From JAWLDA01 sp041686855 (GTDB lineage Bacteria; Bacillota; Limnochordia; DTU080; RSA5): 64,000 bases of DNA. The stretch lies in assembly GCA_041686855.1 (NCBI GenBank), contig JAWLDA010000010.1:95416-159415 (forward strand), in the 5' to 3' direction. The notes below the pieces were generated by a model. It was given only the letters and a program-made list of their open reading frames with translations, was not told where the DNA came from and ran no database searches. Both the position numbers and the translations under genes were made by a program. How positions within the stretch are numbered: position 1 is the stretch's first letter; each line of letters opens with the position of its first letter. Positions 16,005 through 24,107 of the stretch are shown in pieces.

Positions 16005-18029
16005 TTGAACGTCGAAGTACAGCGGTACGACACGGTCGTGATCGGCAGCGGCGGGGGAGGATTGCGCGCCGCCCTCGCCGCCAAAGAAGCGGGAGCCAAC
16101 GTTGCGATCGTGACCAAGGCCGAACCATCCCGATCCGGAGGGACGCTGTCGGCTCACTATTCGTTCTGCACCATCTTGCCGGATCCGACTCCCGGGGACT
16201 CTGCAGAGGTATTCGCTGAGGATATCATGCGTTCGGGAGAGCGAATCTCCGACGCCGCGCTCGTGCGTGTCTTGGCGGAGCAAGCGTACGACGCAGTCCG
16301 TTACCTACAAGGTTTGGGCGTCAAATTCGACACGGTCGCCAAGGATGATCCTCGCTTGGACCTAGGTTGGCTGGCTGGCCACACCTACGCTCGAGCCGTG
16401 CACATCGGCAACTCGGTGGGGCGGGAGGTGGTTCGCGCCCTGCTCAAGGCCGTACGTCGGATGGAGATTCCTGTACATCCCTTTGTGATGTGCATCGATC
16501 TCATTCTCCAAGACGGCGTGCTTTGGGGTGTTTTGGCGCTCGACATGTCGACCGGCGATCTTCGCATTTATCAGGCGCCCAGCGTCATTTTGGCGACGGG
16601 CGGCGGGAGCCAATGTTACGAGTTAAACACCAATCCCTTCGAAGCGACGGGAGACGGGTACGGCATGGCCTACCGAGCCGGAGCGGAGCTCGTCGACATG
16701 GAGTTTGTCCAGCACTATCCTACGGTATTGGTCGACCCGCCTGGGACGCGTGGCCTCATGTTCAACTCAGGGATTCTCATTCCCAAAGGGGCCCGGTTGC
16801 TCAACAACAACGGCGAGGATTTTTGGGATCGGTACGACACCGGGCCGCTCAAGGACGCTACCCGCGATGTGATGTGCCGCGTGATGGCACAGGAGCTAGC
16901 TGCCGGCAACGGAACGGAGCGGGGCGGGCTCTTTATCAGCACACAGGGTATCGACGCCGGCGAAATGCCGCAGATGCAGCAGCGGCTCCTCAACGATGTG
17001 GGCCTGCCCAAAGAGGCTGACCGGCTCGAGGTGGCGCCCGGTGCGCACTACTTTATGGGCGGCCTCCGGATCGATGCGCGTACGGCCACCAGCATCCCGG
17101 GGCTATTCGCCGCCGGCGAATGCGCGGGCGGAATCCACGGGGCCAACCGTCTGGCCGGCAATGCGCTCTCCGAGAACCAAGTGTTCGGTGCGATCGCCGG
17201 GAAAGAAGCCGCTGCTCACGCTGCACGTTGGCCTCTGCCGAACGGGGAATCGCCAAGAGCCTCTACGATTGAGGCCGTGATGGCGCCTTTCCAGGGACTT
17301 ACGGGCCGGGCGGGGAAGGGTGAGAACCCGCAGGTGTATTGGAAAGCGGTACAGCAATTGATGCAGCGAAACGTGGGAGCGACGCGAACGGCCGCTGCGT
17401 TGTCCACGGCCCTCGATGAGCTTCGCCGGCTTCGTGTCGAAGTGGATGAGCGCGTCGGCACACGTTCGTCCGACGTGAGGTACAACCGAGACCTGGGTAG
17501 GGCCCTGGAGTTGCGCAACCTTATTGATACGGGCATTCTCGTTGCACGGGCTGCGCTCGCGCGCGAGGAGAGCCGGGGGGCGCATCTGCGCCTCGATTTC
17601 CCCGAGAATAGCTCAGAGTGGGCTTGCAGTCTCGTCGTACATTCGCCGCGACCGGGAGAGGCGGAGGAGCTGGTGGCGCTGCCACGCGGCGATCACGCCG
17701 GGGACGGAGGCCCGGGGGGCCGTACGAGCATCACCTGCCGTATCGCTCGCAAAGATGTCGGCGAGCGCGGATACCGCATGCAGACCTACACTCTCCCGTA
17801 CCGTGACGGTATGACGGTCCTGGATTGTATGCGCTACATCGCCGACGAGTTGGACGGTTCACTCGCTTTTTATGATCATGCGTGCAAACGGGGTTTCTGC
17901 GGCAGTTGTCTCGTACGTGTGAACGGGCGCAAAGCGCTGTCGTGTCGAATCTTAGTCCCCTCCGGTGAGCTGCGGATCGAGCCTGCACTGGAGACGGTGA
18001 AAGACTTTTGGCCAGCCAATCCGTCGTGA
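16005..18029 (+). CDS. Fumarate reductase/succinate dehydrogenase-type flavoprotein fused to a 2Fe-2S domain
   Basis: The first ~540 residues form an FrdA/SdhA-like flavoprotein: VVIGSGGGGLRAALAAKEAG (11-30) binds FAD ADP, SRSGGTLSAHYS, VILATGGGSQCY, and GECAGGIHGANRLAGNALSE are family segments. The C terminus is a plant-type ferredoxin domain with Cys627, Cys632, Cys635 and Cys647 in an ACKRGFCGSC...LSC arrangement, as in the N-terminal half of FrdB. The second, cysteine-rich half of FrdB is absent and no membrane anchor follows, so this is probably a soluble one-chain enzyme passing electrons between a small donor and FAD. The start is TTG at 16005 behind GGAGGGAG. The substrate may be fumarate or a related unsaturated dicarboxylate. 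Confidence 0.87.
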   Translation: MNVEVQRYDTVVIGSGGGGLRAALAAKEAGANVAIVTKAEPSRSGGTLSAHYSFCTILPDPTPGDSAEVFAEDIMRSGERISDAALVRVLAEQAYDAVRYLQGLGVKFDTVAKDDPRLDLGWLAGHTYARAVHIGNSVGREVVRALLKAVRRMEIPVHPFVMCIDLILQDGVLWGVLALDMSTGDLRIYQAPSVILATGGGSQCYELNTNPFEATGDGYGMAYRAGAELVDMEFVQHYPTVLVDPPGTRGLMFNSGILIPKGARLLNNNGEDFWDRYDTGPLKDATRDVMCRVMAQELAAGNGTERGGLFISTQGIDAGEMPQMQQRLLNDVGLPKEADRLEVAPGAHYFMGGLRIDARTATSIPGLFAAGECAGGIHGANRLAGNALSENQVFGAIAGKEAAAHAARWPLPNGESPRASTIEAVMAPFQGLTGRAGKGENPQVYWKAVQQLMQRNVGATRTAAALSTALDELRRLRVEVDERVGTRSSDVRYNRDLGRALELRNLIDTGILVARAALAREESRGAHLRLDFPENSSEWACSLVVHSPRPGEAEELVALPRGDHAGDGGPGGRTSITCRIARKDVGERGYRMQTYTLPYRDGMTVLDCMRYIADELDGSLAFYDHACKRGFCGSCLVRVNGRKALSCRILVPSGELRIEPALETVKDFWPANPS

Positions 18030-18096
18030 GGACGCGGGCCCGGTCGACCGTGCTCGCGTGGGCGCCGAGTTCGCGGCCGAAGTGAGGGAGAATGAC

Positions 18097-19437
18097 GTGA
18101 CGCTTACGGAGCAAGTAGCGCACCTCGTCGTCGCCGGCAATCCCATGGATGATCCCAAGGTGCTTAGGGCGACGCGCGCCGGCTTGTTGGACTGGCTCTC
18201 TGCGGCGCTCGCGGGTCGCAACGACCCAGGGATTAGTCGGCTGACTCAGCTGGTTGTCCCAAGTGAGACGGGGGCCAAGGTGATCGCTGGTGGACGTACG
18301 TCGGCGACAGACGCTGCGCTCATCAACGGGACCATGGGCCACGCGCTCGACTACGATGACGTGCACGTCAGCTCCCGGGGTCACCCGAGCGCTGTGGTAC
18401 TTCCAGCGTTGCTGGCATTGGCGGAGACGCGCCGCTCGAGTCCCCAGCGGTTTCTCTCGGCCTACGCCGTGGGCGTGGAGGCGATGTGCCGCCTGGCGTT
18501 GGCGCTTGGCCCGCGGCATTACGAGCGCGGTTGGCACAGCACAGCGACTCTGGGAGCGCCGGCCGCAGCGATCGCCTGTGCGTATTTGTGTGAATTCGAC
18601 CCGCCCCGGGTGGCTCAGGCTCTGGGGCTTGCCCTCACTCAGTCGGCCGGGCTGCGGGCTCACTTTGGGACTCAGGTAAAAGCATTGCATGCAGGTCTCG
18701 CCGCCAGGGCCGGACTCGTCGCCGCACAGTGGGCCGAGGTCGGCTTGGAAGGGAGCCCTACGGCCCTCGACGGCGAGACCGGGTTTTTGGCTGTGTACGG
18801 TGATGAGACGACTCGACCGAGTCTGCTGACCCAGGGGTGGGGAGCTCCGTGGCAGATCGCCGATCCCGGACTCTGGTTCAAACGGTACCCATGCTGTTCG
18901 GCAGCGTACCATGCGGCTGAAGCGGCACTGGAGCTGCGGTCACAAGGCGACCTCCTGCCGGAAGAGATCGAACGCGTTGCGGTCACCTTTCCACCGGGCG
19001 GTGATGCGGCGCTCAGTATTCGACGCCCAAAGAATCGGGTCGAAGGCCGATTTAGCGCCGAGTACGTGGTGGCGCTGGCGCTCGCCGGCCGAGAGCTCTC
19101 CCTGGAGAGCTTCGGCGCCGGAGTGATCGAGTCCGAGGTCGAAAGACTCATGCACCGAGTCGAGCGTCGTTACGACGAATCGATCGAGCCGAGTCCGGAG
19201 GCTGCGCCCCCTGGACGCTTTACTGTGGTGAGTGTAGAGACAAGGAGTGGACGCCGCTTCTCGCGGCGAGTCGATCGACCGCGAGGGGCGCCAGGGGCGG
19301 CGCTAACCCTGACGGAGCAGATGGAGAAGTTTCGGGACGCGACGGTGGGTCTGGGCTCCCGGGTCACGGAGATCCCCACGGTCATCTCCGTGCTGGAGGA
19401 GCTCCCGGATATACAACGGCTGACGGCGCTCCTCTAA
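18097..19437 (+). CDS. MmgE/PrpD family protein
   Basis: The 446-residue protein shows the MmgE/PrpD signature ALINGTMGHALDYDDVH and a downstream GHPSAVVLPALLALAE, followed by GWHSTATLGAPAAA and KALHAGLAARAGLVAAQ. Known members are 2-methylcitrate dehydratase, cis-aconitate decarboxylase and iminodisuccinate epimerase. All act on polycarboxylates. The GTG at 18097 was chosen because AGGGAG precedes it by 6 nt. No prpB or prpC gene is present, so the methylcitrate cycle is unlikely; the next gene is a fumarase-superfamily lyase, the pairing known for iminodisuccinate breakdown. The exact substrate is inference. Confidence 0.85.
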   Translation: MTLTEQVAHLVVAGNPMDDPKVLRATRAGLLDWLSAALAGRNDPGISRLTQLVVPSETGAKVIAGGRTSATDAALINGTMGHALDYDDVHVSSRGHPSAVVLPALLALAETRRSSPQRFLSAYAVGVEAMCRLALALGPRHYERGWHSTATLGAPAAAIACAYLCEFDPPRVAQALGLALTQSAGLRAHFGTQVKALHAGLAARAGLVAAQWAEVGLEGSPTALDGETGFLAVYGDETTRPSLLTQGWGAPWQIADPGLWFKRYPCCSAAYHAAEAALELRSQGDLLPEEIERVAVTFPPGGDAALSIRRPKNRVEGRFSAEYVVALALAGRELSLESFGAGVIESEVERLMHRVERRYDESIEPSPEAAPPGRFTVVSVETRSGRRFSRRVDRPRGAPGAALTLTEQMEKFRDATVGLGSRVTEIPTVISVLEELPDIQRLTALL

Positions 19438-19485
19438 GCGCGTAATGAAACACGCCGAAGGTGCGACCACCAAGGAGGTTTGATG

Positions 19486-20871
19486 ATGCCATCCCATCCA
19501 ATTGACATGGTGATGTTGGGAAATCTTTTCGGCACGGCGGAGATGCGAGCCGTCTGGTCGGACGAGAATCGATTGCAGAAACATCTGGACGTCGAGGCGG
19601 CGCTGGCGCTCGCGGAAGCGGAGCTCGGCTTGATACCCGCCGAAGCGGCTCGCACGATTGCTGAAAAGGCTCGAGTCGAGTTACTGGACGTTGAGGCGAT
19701 CGCCGCGGAGGTCCTGCGAGTGAAGCACTCGCTCATGCCGACGCTTCGAGCGTTGCAGAGCTTATGTGGTCCAAAGCACGGTGAGTACGTCCATTATGGG
19801 GCGACGACCCAAGACATCGTCGACACGGGGACGGTGCTCCAACTCAAAGAGGCCCACGTGATTATCCAGCGCGAGTTACGCGGGGTCGCCCGTGAGTTGG
19901 CCCACCTGGCTGATGAGCACAAGGGGACGCCGATGGCCGGGCGCTCACACGGACAGCAGGCGCTGCCCACAACGTTCGGTTTCAAAATCGCTGTCTATTT
20001 GGCCGAGGTCGTGAGACACCTCGATCGTTTGGAGGAGGCCTCCTCCCGGGTGTTCGTCGGCGTGATGGGCGGAGGCGTCGGGACGTACGCCTCGTTTGGC
20101 CCTCTTGGTCCAGAGGTCGAGAAGGCGACCCTCAACCACTTGGGGCTCGGGAGTCCCGAGATTTGCTGGCATTCGTCCCGGGATCGCTTGGCTGAGTACG
20201 TTGGTATCCTGGGCATGATCAGTGCCACATTGGGCAAGTTGGGCAATGAGTTTTACAATTTGATGCGCCAGGAGATCGACGAAGTGGAAGAGCCGTTTAG
20301 CGAAGGGAAGATCGGCTCCTCGACGATGCCTCACAAGCGGAATCCGGCCGCGTGCGAAGGGCTCGCCAGTCTGACCAAGCCGATCCGACACAACGTCGCT
20401 CTCATTCACGAAGCACTGGTGGTGGAGCACGAGCGGGACGCCATGGCCTGGAGGGCCGAGTGGATCGCCCTGCCTGAGACGTGCATCTACCTTTCGTCGC
20501 AGATGGCGACGGCGCAGGCTATCCTCAAGGGGCTCGTCGTCAAGCCCAAGAACATGCTGAGAAACCTCCACCTCTTAGGAGGGCTGCTTTTGTCCGAGCG
20601 CGTCATGTTTGCGTTGGGTGAGCAGCTAGGGAAGCAGACGGGGCACGAGCTCGTGTATGAACTCTCGATGAAGAGTGTTGACGAAGGTCGCTCCTTGCGC
20701 GATGTATTGCTCGAAAATCCTCAAGTACGCGAGGCGCTCTCAGCTGAGGCGTTGGATGCGCTGCTCGATCCGACTACCTACATCGGCTCTGCTCAGGAGA
20801 CCGTTGAACGCGTGCTCGCCCAGGCCGACTCATCCGGATGGCTACACGACGAGGAGGTCGACGCAACGTGA
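19486..20871 (+). CDS. Fumarase/aspartase superfamily lyase (adenylosuccinate lyase-like)
   Basis: The 461-residue enzyme has the three conserved regions of the superfamily: YVHYGATTQDIVDTG, the histidine region AGRSHGQQALPTTFG, and the mobile loop GSSTMPHKRNPAACEG that carries the catalytic serine. Superfamily members cleave C-N or C-O bonds and release fumarate. It resembles PurB and 3-carboxymuconate cycloisomerase in general form, but its neighbours are carboxylate-catabolic, not purine genes, so an aminopolycarboxylate C-N lyase role is more likely than purine synthesis. AAGGAGG lies 7 nt before ATG 19486; the adjacent ATG 19483 is an alternative. Confidence 0.85.
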   Translation: MPSHPIDMVMLGNLFGTAEMRAVWSDENRLQKHLDVEAALALAEAELGLIPAEAARTIAEKARVELLDVEAIAAEVLRVKHSLMPTLRALQSLCGPKHGEYVHYGATTQDIVDTGTVLQLKEAHVIIQRELRGVARELAHLADEHKGTPMAGRSHGQQALPTTFGFKIAVYLAEVVRHLDRLEEASSRVFVGVMGGGVGTYASFGPLGPEVEKATLNHLGLGSPEICWHSSRDRLAEYVGILGMISATLGKLGNEFYNLMRQEIDEVEEPFSEGKIGSSTMPHKRNPAACEGLASLTKPIRHNVALIHEALVVEHERDAMAWRAEWIALPETCIYLSSQMATAQAILKGLVVKPKNMLRNLHLLGGLLLSERVMFALGEQLGKQTGHELVYELSMKSVDEGRSLRDVLLENPQVREALSAEALDALLDPTTYIGSAQETVERVLAQADSSGWLHDEEVDAT

Positions 20872-21878
20872 GTGACACTCACTTTACTCTGGGGCACCTG
20901 AGCGCCGCGCGCGGGGAGTTCGTCTCCGGGTACTTGCCGATCGCCGAAATGTCCCACGGCGGTGTGGTCTCGATCCCGGTCTTCTTGGTGAATGGAGCGC
21001 GACCGGGGCCCACGCTATGGCTCAACGGAGCCGTCCATGGCGATGAGCTAAACGGTCCGATGGCGATTCGCAGTCTGGTGCCCGGCTTGGATCCGCAGCG
21101 CCTGACGGGCCGCATTGTGGCCACGCCCATCTCGAATCCGTTGGCGTTTCAGGCGCGGCAGAAGAACACTCCGCAAGATGGGCTCGATTTGGACATGCAG
21201 TTTCCCGGTGATCCCCACGGCACCCTCTCACAACGGATGGCCGCTACTCTGTTTGGACACATCCGGGCCCATGCGACTCATCTCATTGACTGCCACACTC
21301 TCGGTTCGCATTATCAAGCCGAGCCGTACACCGTCTTTAAGCGACTCCCGGACTCAAGCCCCGAGGTGTGTGACGAGGCGGAGCGGTTGGCCCGTGCCTT
21401 TGGCGCAACGGTGCACTGCCGTGTGGACTTCGGTGGGTCCTTGAGTGAGCTGCCGGGGAACACGAAGGGCTTTTTGGACGTGCAGGGGATGCTGCACGGC
21501 ATTCCTGCCTTTATGATCGAGGTGGGGAACGGGGGAGAGATCGATCCTGAGATGGTCGCGTGGACGGAGCGCGGTCTGCTGGCCGTGCTGCACGCGCTAT
21601 CAATGTGGCCTGAAGAGCCCGAGGCGTCTCCTGTGACCGATCCGCCTACCATTACACGTCGCCGGTTCCTCTACGCGGACCGAGGCGGTCTTTGTGTCGA
21701 TACGGCTCCGCCAGGCTCCGTCGTGCCGCAGGGGGAGTTGATCTGTCGCATCGTCGACATGATGGGGACGCTGCAGGAGGTGCGCGCCGAGCAGGATGTG
21801 TACATCATTGCACGTCGTCGCAATCCCCCGGTCGATCAAGGGGACCGGATAGCATTTGTCGGATTGGAGTGGAGTTAA
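20868..21878 (+). CDS. Succinylglutamate desuccinylase/aspartoacylase-family metallohydrolase
   Basis: This 336-residue zinc carboxypeptidase-fold protein overlaps the lyase stop codon by 4 nt (GTGA), indicating translational coupling. The zinc ligands are visible: NGAVHGDELNG gives His and Glu, and LIDCHTLG gives the second His. SNPLAFQARQKN and the C-terminal IEVGNGGEIDP and beta-rich RIVDMMG domain match the AstE/AspA family. Known relatives remove acyl groups from N-acyl-aspartate, N-succinylglutamate or ectoine intermediates, so the protein may free an amino acid from an N-acylated substrate imported by the Tct system. Confidence 0.85.
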   Translation: MSDTHFTLGHLSAARGEFVSGYLPIAEMSHGGVVSIPVFLVNGARPGPTLWLNGAVHGDELNGPMAIRSLVPGLDPQRLTGRIVATPISNPLAFQARQKNTPQDGLDLDMQFPGDPHGTLSQRMAATLFGHIRAHATHLIDCHTLGSHYQAEPYTVFKRLPDSSPEVCDEAERLARAFGATVHCRVDFGGSLSELPGNTKGFLDVQGMLHGIPAFMIEVGNGGEIDPEMVAWTERGLLAVLHALSMWPEEPEASPVTDPPTITRRRFLYADRGGLCVDTAPPGSVVPQGELICRIVDMMGTLQEVRAEQDVYIIARRRNPPVDQGDRIAFVGLEWS

Positions 21879-21879
21879 G

Positions 21880-22380
21880 ATGCCGCAATTTCGCCAGGCG
21901 ACGCTAAAGGACGCAGCCGCATTGCTCGATCTCACCCTGCGCGCCTACCAGCCCATTCGGGACTTAGGGATCAATTATGCGGCAGCTCATGCGGATGTGG
22001 AGCTCGTTGAGAACAACATAAGCGAGCACATGTGCTTCGTCATGGAAGAGGAAGGCCGGCTCCTCTCCACCGTTACCCTGCGCATGCCGTGGGGGCCGCA
22101 GCCGGGCCCCACCAACGTGCCGCACATCTGGTGGTTTGCAACGGAGCCGGACGTGAAACAACGGGGAATCGGCAGTCAGATGATCGGGTGGTGCGAAGAG
22201 CAGATGGTCCGGGATACGCTCAAGGCGCCGGCAGTCACTCTAGGGATTGCCGATCGCCACCCGTGGCTTGGCCCGATGTATCAGCGGAGGGGCTACCAAG
22301 AGATCGGGCGCAAGGACTTGGGGCGCGGACACGTGACGATTTTTATGCGCAAAGTCCTACGTCCGGAGCGCATGACGTAG
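21880..22380 (+). CDS. GNAT-family N-acetyltransferase
   Basis: The 166-residue protein begins MPQFRQATLKDAAALLDLTLRAY, the usual opening of a GNAT domain, and has the acetyl-CoA pyrophosphate-binding segment VKQRGIGSQMIGWCEEQM followed by ADRHPWLGPMYQRRGYQEIGR. It starts one base after the stop of the aspartoacylase-like gene. It probably acetylates an amine; with a deacylase next door it might act on the same pathway, but no substrate can be named. Confidence 0.85.
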   Translation: MPQFRQATLKDAAALLDLTLRAYQPIRDLGINYAAAHADVELVENNISEHMCFVMEEEGRLLSTVTLRMPWGPQPGPTNVPHIWWFATEPDVKQRGIGSQMIGWCEEQMVRDTLKAPAVTLGIADRHPWLGPMYQRRGYQEIGRKDLGRGHVTIFMRKVLRPERMT

Positions 22381-22390
22381 AGGGGGATCC

Positions 22391-23275
22391 GTGTTGCAAG
22401 AGCAAAAGAAGAGTGGTTTAGAGGAGACGCGTCAGACACACGAGGCGGACCGGTTCGCGGTTGACGGCATCCGTGTGGATGACGCATTACGCTCCAGTGT
22501 GATCGATCAAATGGCGCGCCATTCGTCGGTGCGATCCTTTGACTCCGGCCGTCCAATGCCCGCAGGGCTCACTTCGGTGCTCGTCGCCGCTGCACAGAGT
22601 GGATCTACATCCTCCAACTTCCAATCGTGGAGCGTTGTAGAGGTCGTCGATCCCGAGCGTAAGCAGCACATGCGCAAACTCTGTGACGATCAGGCGTTCA
22701 TCGAAGAGGCGCCTTTGTTTCTAGCCTTTTGCGCCGACGTCTATCGGCACAAGTGGGTGACTAATCGGCAGGGGTATCCATTCGGTTCGGACTACCTCGA
22801 ATTGTTGCTCGTCTCGGTGATCGACAGTGCCATAGCCTGCCAAAACGCGGCATTGGCGGCGGAGAGTTTAGGCCTGGGGTGCTGCATGGTTGGAGCAATC
22901 CGCAATCGTCCGCGTGACGTCGCTGAGTATCTCGGTCTTCCGAAAGGCGTCTTTGCCACGATCGGGCTCGCCGTTGGTTATCCGGCCGACCGCAACGAGG
23001 TAAAACCGCGGCTACCCCAGCGGGCGATTTGGCATCGTGAGCGGTACAGTGCCGAGAGTCTGGAAGAGGCGGCCATGGAGTACGATGAACGCATGGCCAA
23101 AACGTCGATCTACGAGGGACGGCGCGTGGTGGTGGACGACGTCACCCCCGCTCCCGAAGATGACACCGACCACTACGGTTGGATCGAGCATACGGCGCGG
23201 CGCATGGCAAGAGGGAATTACCTGCGCCGAGATTTGGCCGACTTCTTGCGTTCGCACGGATTCGTCTTGGACTAG
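22391..23275 (+). CDS. Nitroreductase-family FMN oxidoreductase (NfsA/FRP-like)
   Basis: This 294-residue protein carries HSSVRSFDSGRPMP near residues 37-50, typical of FMN-binding nitroreductases, then AAQSGSTSSNFQSWSVVEV and the SLGLGCCMVGAIRNRP phosphate-binding region, ending with a C-terminal extension that includes GRRVVVDDVTP. The layout resembles NADPH-dependent NfsA/FRP flavin reductases. It begins 10 nt after the GNAT gene and is the last gene of the co-directional block. It could supply reduced flavin or electrons to neighbouring enzymes, although this is inference. The start is GTG 22391 or TTG 22394. Confidence 0.85.
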   Translation: MLQEQKKSGLEETRQTHEADRFAVDGIRVDDALRSSVIDQMARHSSVRSFDSGRPMPAGLTSVLVAAAQSGSTSSNFQSWSVVEVVDPERKQHMRKLCDDQAFIEEAPLFLAFCADVYRHKWVTNRQGYPFGSDYLELLLVSVIDSAIACQNAALAAESLGLGCCMVGAIRNRPRDVAEYLGLPKGVFATIGLAVGYPADRNEVKPRLPQRAIWHRERYSAESLEEAAMEYDERMAKTSIYEGRRVVVDDVTPAPEDDTDHYGWIEHTARRMARGNYLRRDLADFLRSHGFVLD

Positions 23276-23283
23276 CGATCGCG

Positions 23284-23362
23284 GGGCGTTGACGATGGAT
23301 CGTTGGGCGGGACGATCGCTCGATGATCGCTCGACCCCAGAGGTTCCAATCGTTCAACGCCC
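23284..23362. terminator. Large hairpin between convergent transcription units
   Basis: GGGCGTTGA (23284-23292) pairs with TCAACGCCC (23354-23362), with further self-complementary CGATCGCTCGA-type sequence inside. It lies in the 98-bp gap between two convergent genes and probably ends both transcripts, though no T-run is seen. Confidence 0.45.
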
Positions 23363-23373
23363 GTCGACGAACG

Positions 23374-24105
23374 TTAGATCTCAGCCGGATAGACTGAGAG
23401 CTCCGGGATATGTACGCGCGGCGGGAGCGAGGCCACAAAGAGCGACGCTTCGGCGACATCCTCCGGCAAGAGCGCCTTCGCGACGATTTCGGGAGGCGTC
23501 GGTGTGGGACGCTTCAAGAGCATCTCCGTATCACACAGCCCGGGATAGATCACGGTGGTACGGATGACACCCTTCCCTTTCACCTCTTTCATCACCCCTT
23601 GTGCCAATCCGTCGAGGCCCCTCTTTGAAGCCTGATACGAGACGCCTGAGACATCGGCTTGTTTGGCAGCGCCGGTCGAAAGGTAGATGATCAGGCCCTC
23701 GCCTTGCTCAAGCATGGTGGGCAGGACAGCCTGCGTGGCGACGAACGCCCCCGTGAGGTTGGTCGCTAAGACAGAGCTCCAATCCGCGAAGGAGAGCTGA
23801 TCAATCGCTCGGCGTGGGACGTTTGTGCCTGTGGCGTAAAGCAGGATATCGATTCGGCCTAACTCTGCGCGCACCTTCTCCACCAGACGCTCCACGTCTT
23901 CGGGCTTTTGGGTGTCCGCCGCGTGGGCGATCGCCGTTCCGCCTTGCGCCGCGATCTCTCGTGCTGCTTCGTCGAGGCGCTCCTGGCGCCGCGCGGAGAG
24001 GACCACGCGCGCTCCGGCTTGTGCGAAGGCCAAGGCGCTCGCCCTACCCATTCCACTGCTACCGCCGATGACGACGGCCACCTTGTCGGTCAAATCACGT
24101 GTCAT
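23374..24105 (-). CDS. Short-chain dehydrogenase/reductase
   Basis: The 243-residue SDR has a GGSSGMGRASALAFAQAGARVVLSARR nucleotide-binding motif near its N terminus (NADP(H) preference suggested by the Arg pair), LLYATGTNVPRR in place of the usual NNAG, a serine in YLSTGAAK and a YQASKRG catalytic Tyr-Lys pair. The C-terminal region PTPTPPEIVAKALLPEDVAEA fits classical SDRs. Its ATG at 24105 lies 2 nt after the stop of the histidine kinase gene on the same strand, so it appears to be the last gene of a two-component operon. The substrate is unknown. Confidence 0.86.
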   Translation of the reverse strand: MTRDLTDKVAVVIGGSSGMGRASALAFAQAGARVVLSARRQERLDEAAREIAAQGGTAIAHAADTQKPEDVERLVEKVRAELGRIDILLYATGTNVPRRAIDQLSFADWSSVLATNLTGAFVATQAVLPTMLEQGEGLIIYLSTGAAKQADVSGVSYQASKRGLDGLAQGVMKEVKGKGVIRTTVIYPGLCDTEMLLKRPTPTPPEIVAKALLPEDVAEASLFVASLPPRVHIPELSVYPAEI

Positions 24106-24107
24106 TT

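Noticed and set aside
18097..19437. 2-methylcitrate dehydratase of propionate metabolism
   Set aside because: No methylcitrate synthase or lyase is nearby, and the neighbours point to another polycarboxylate.
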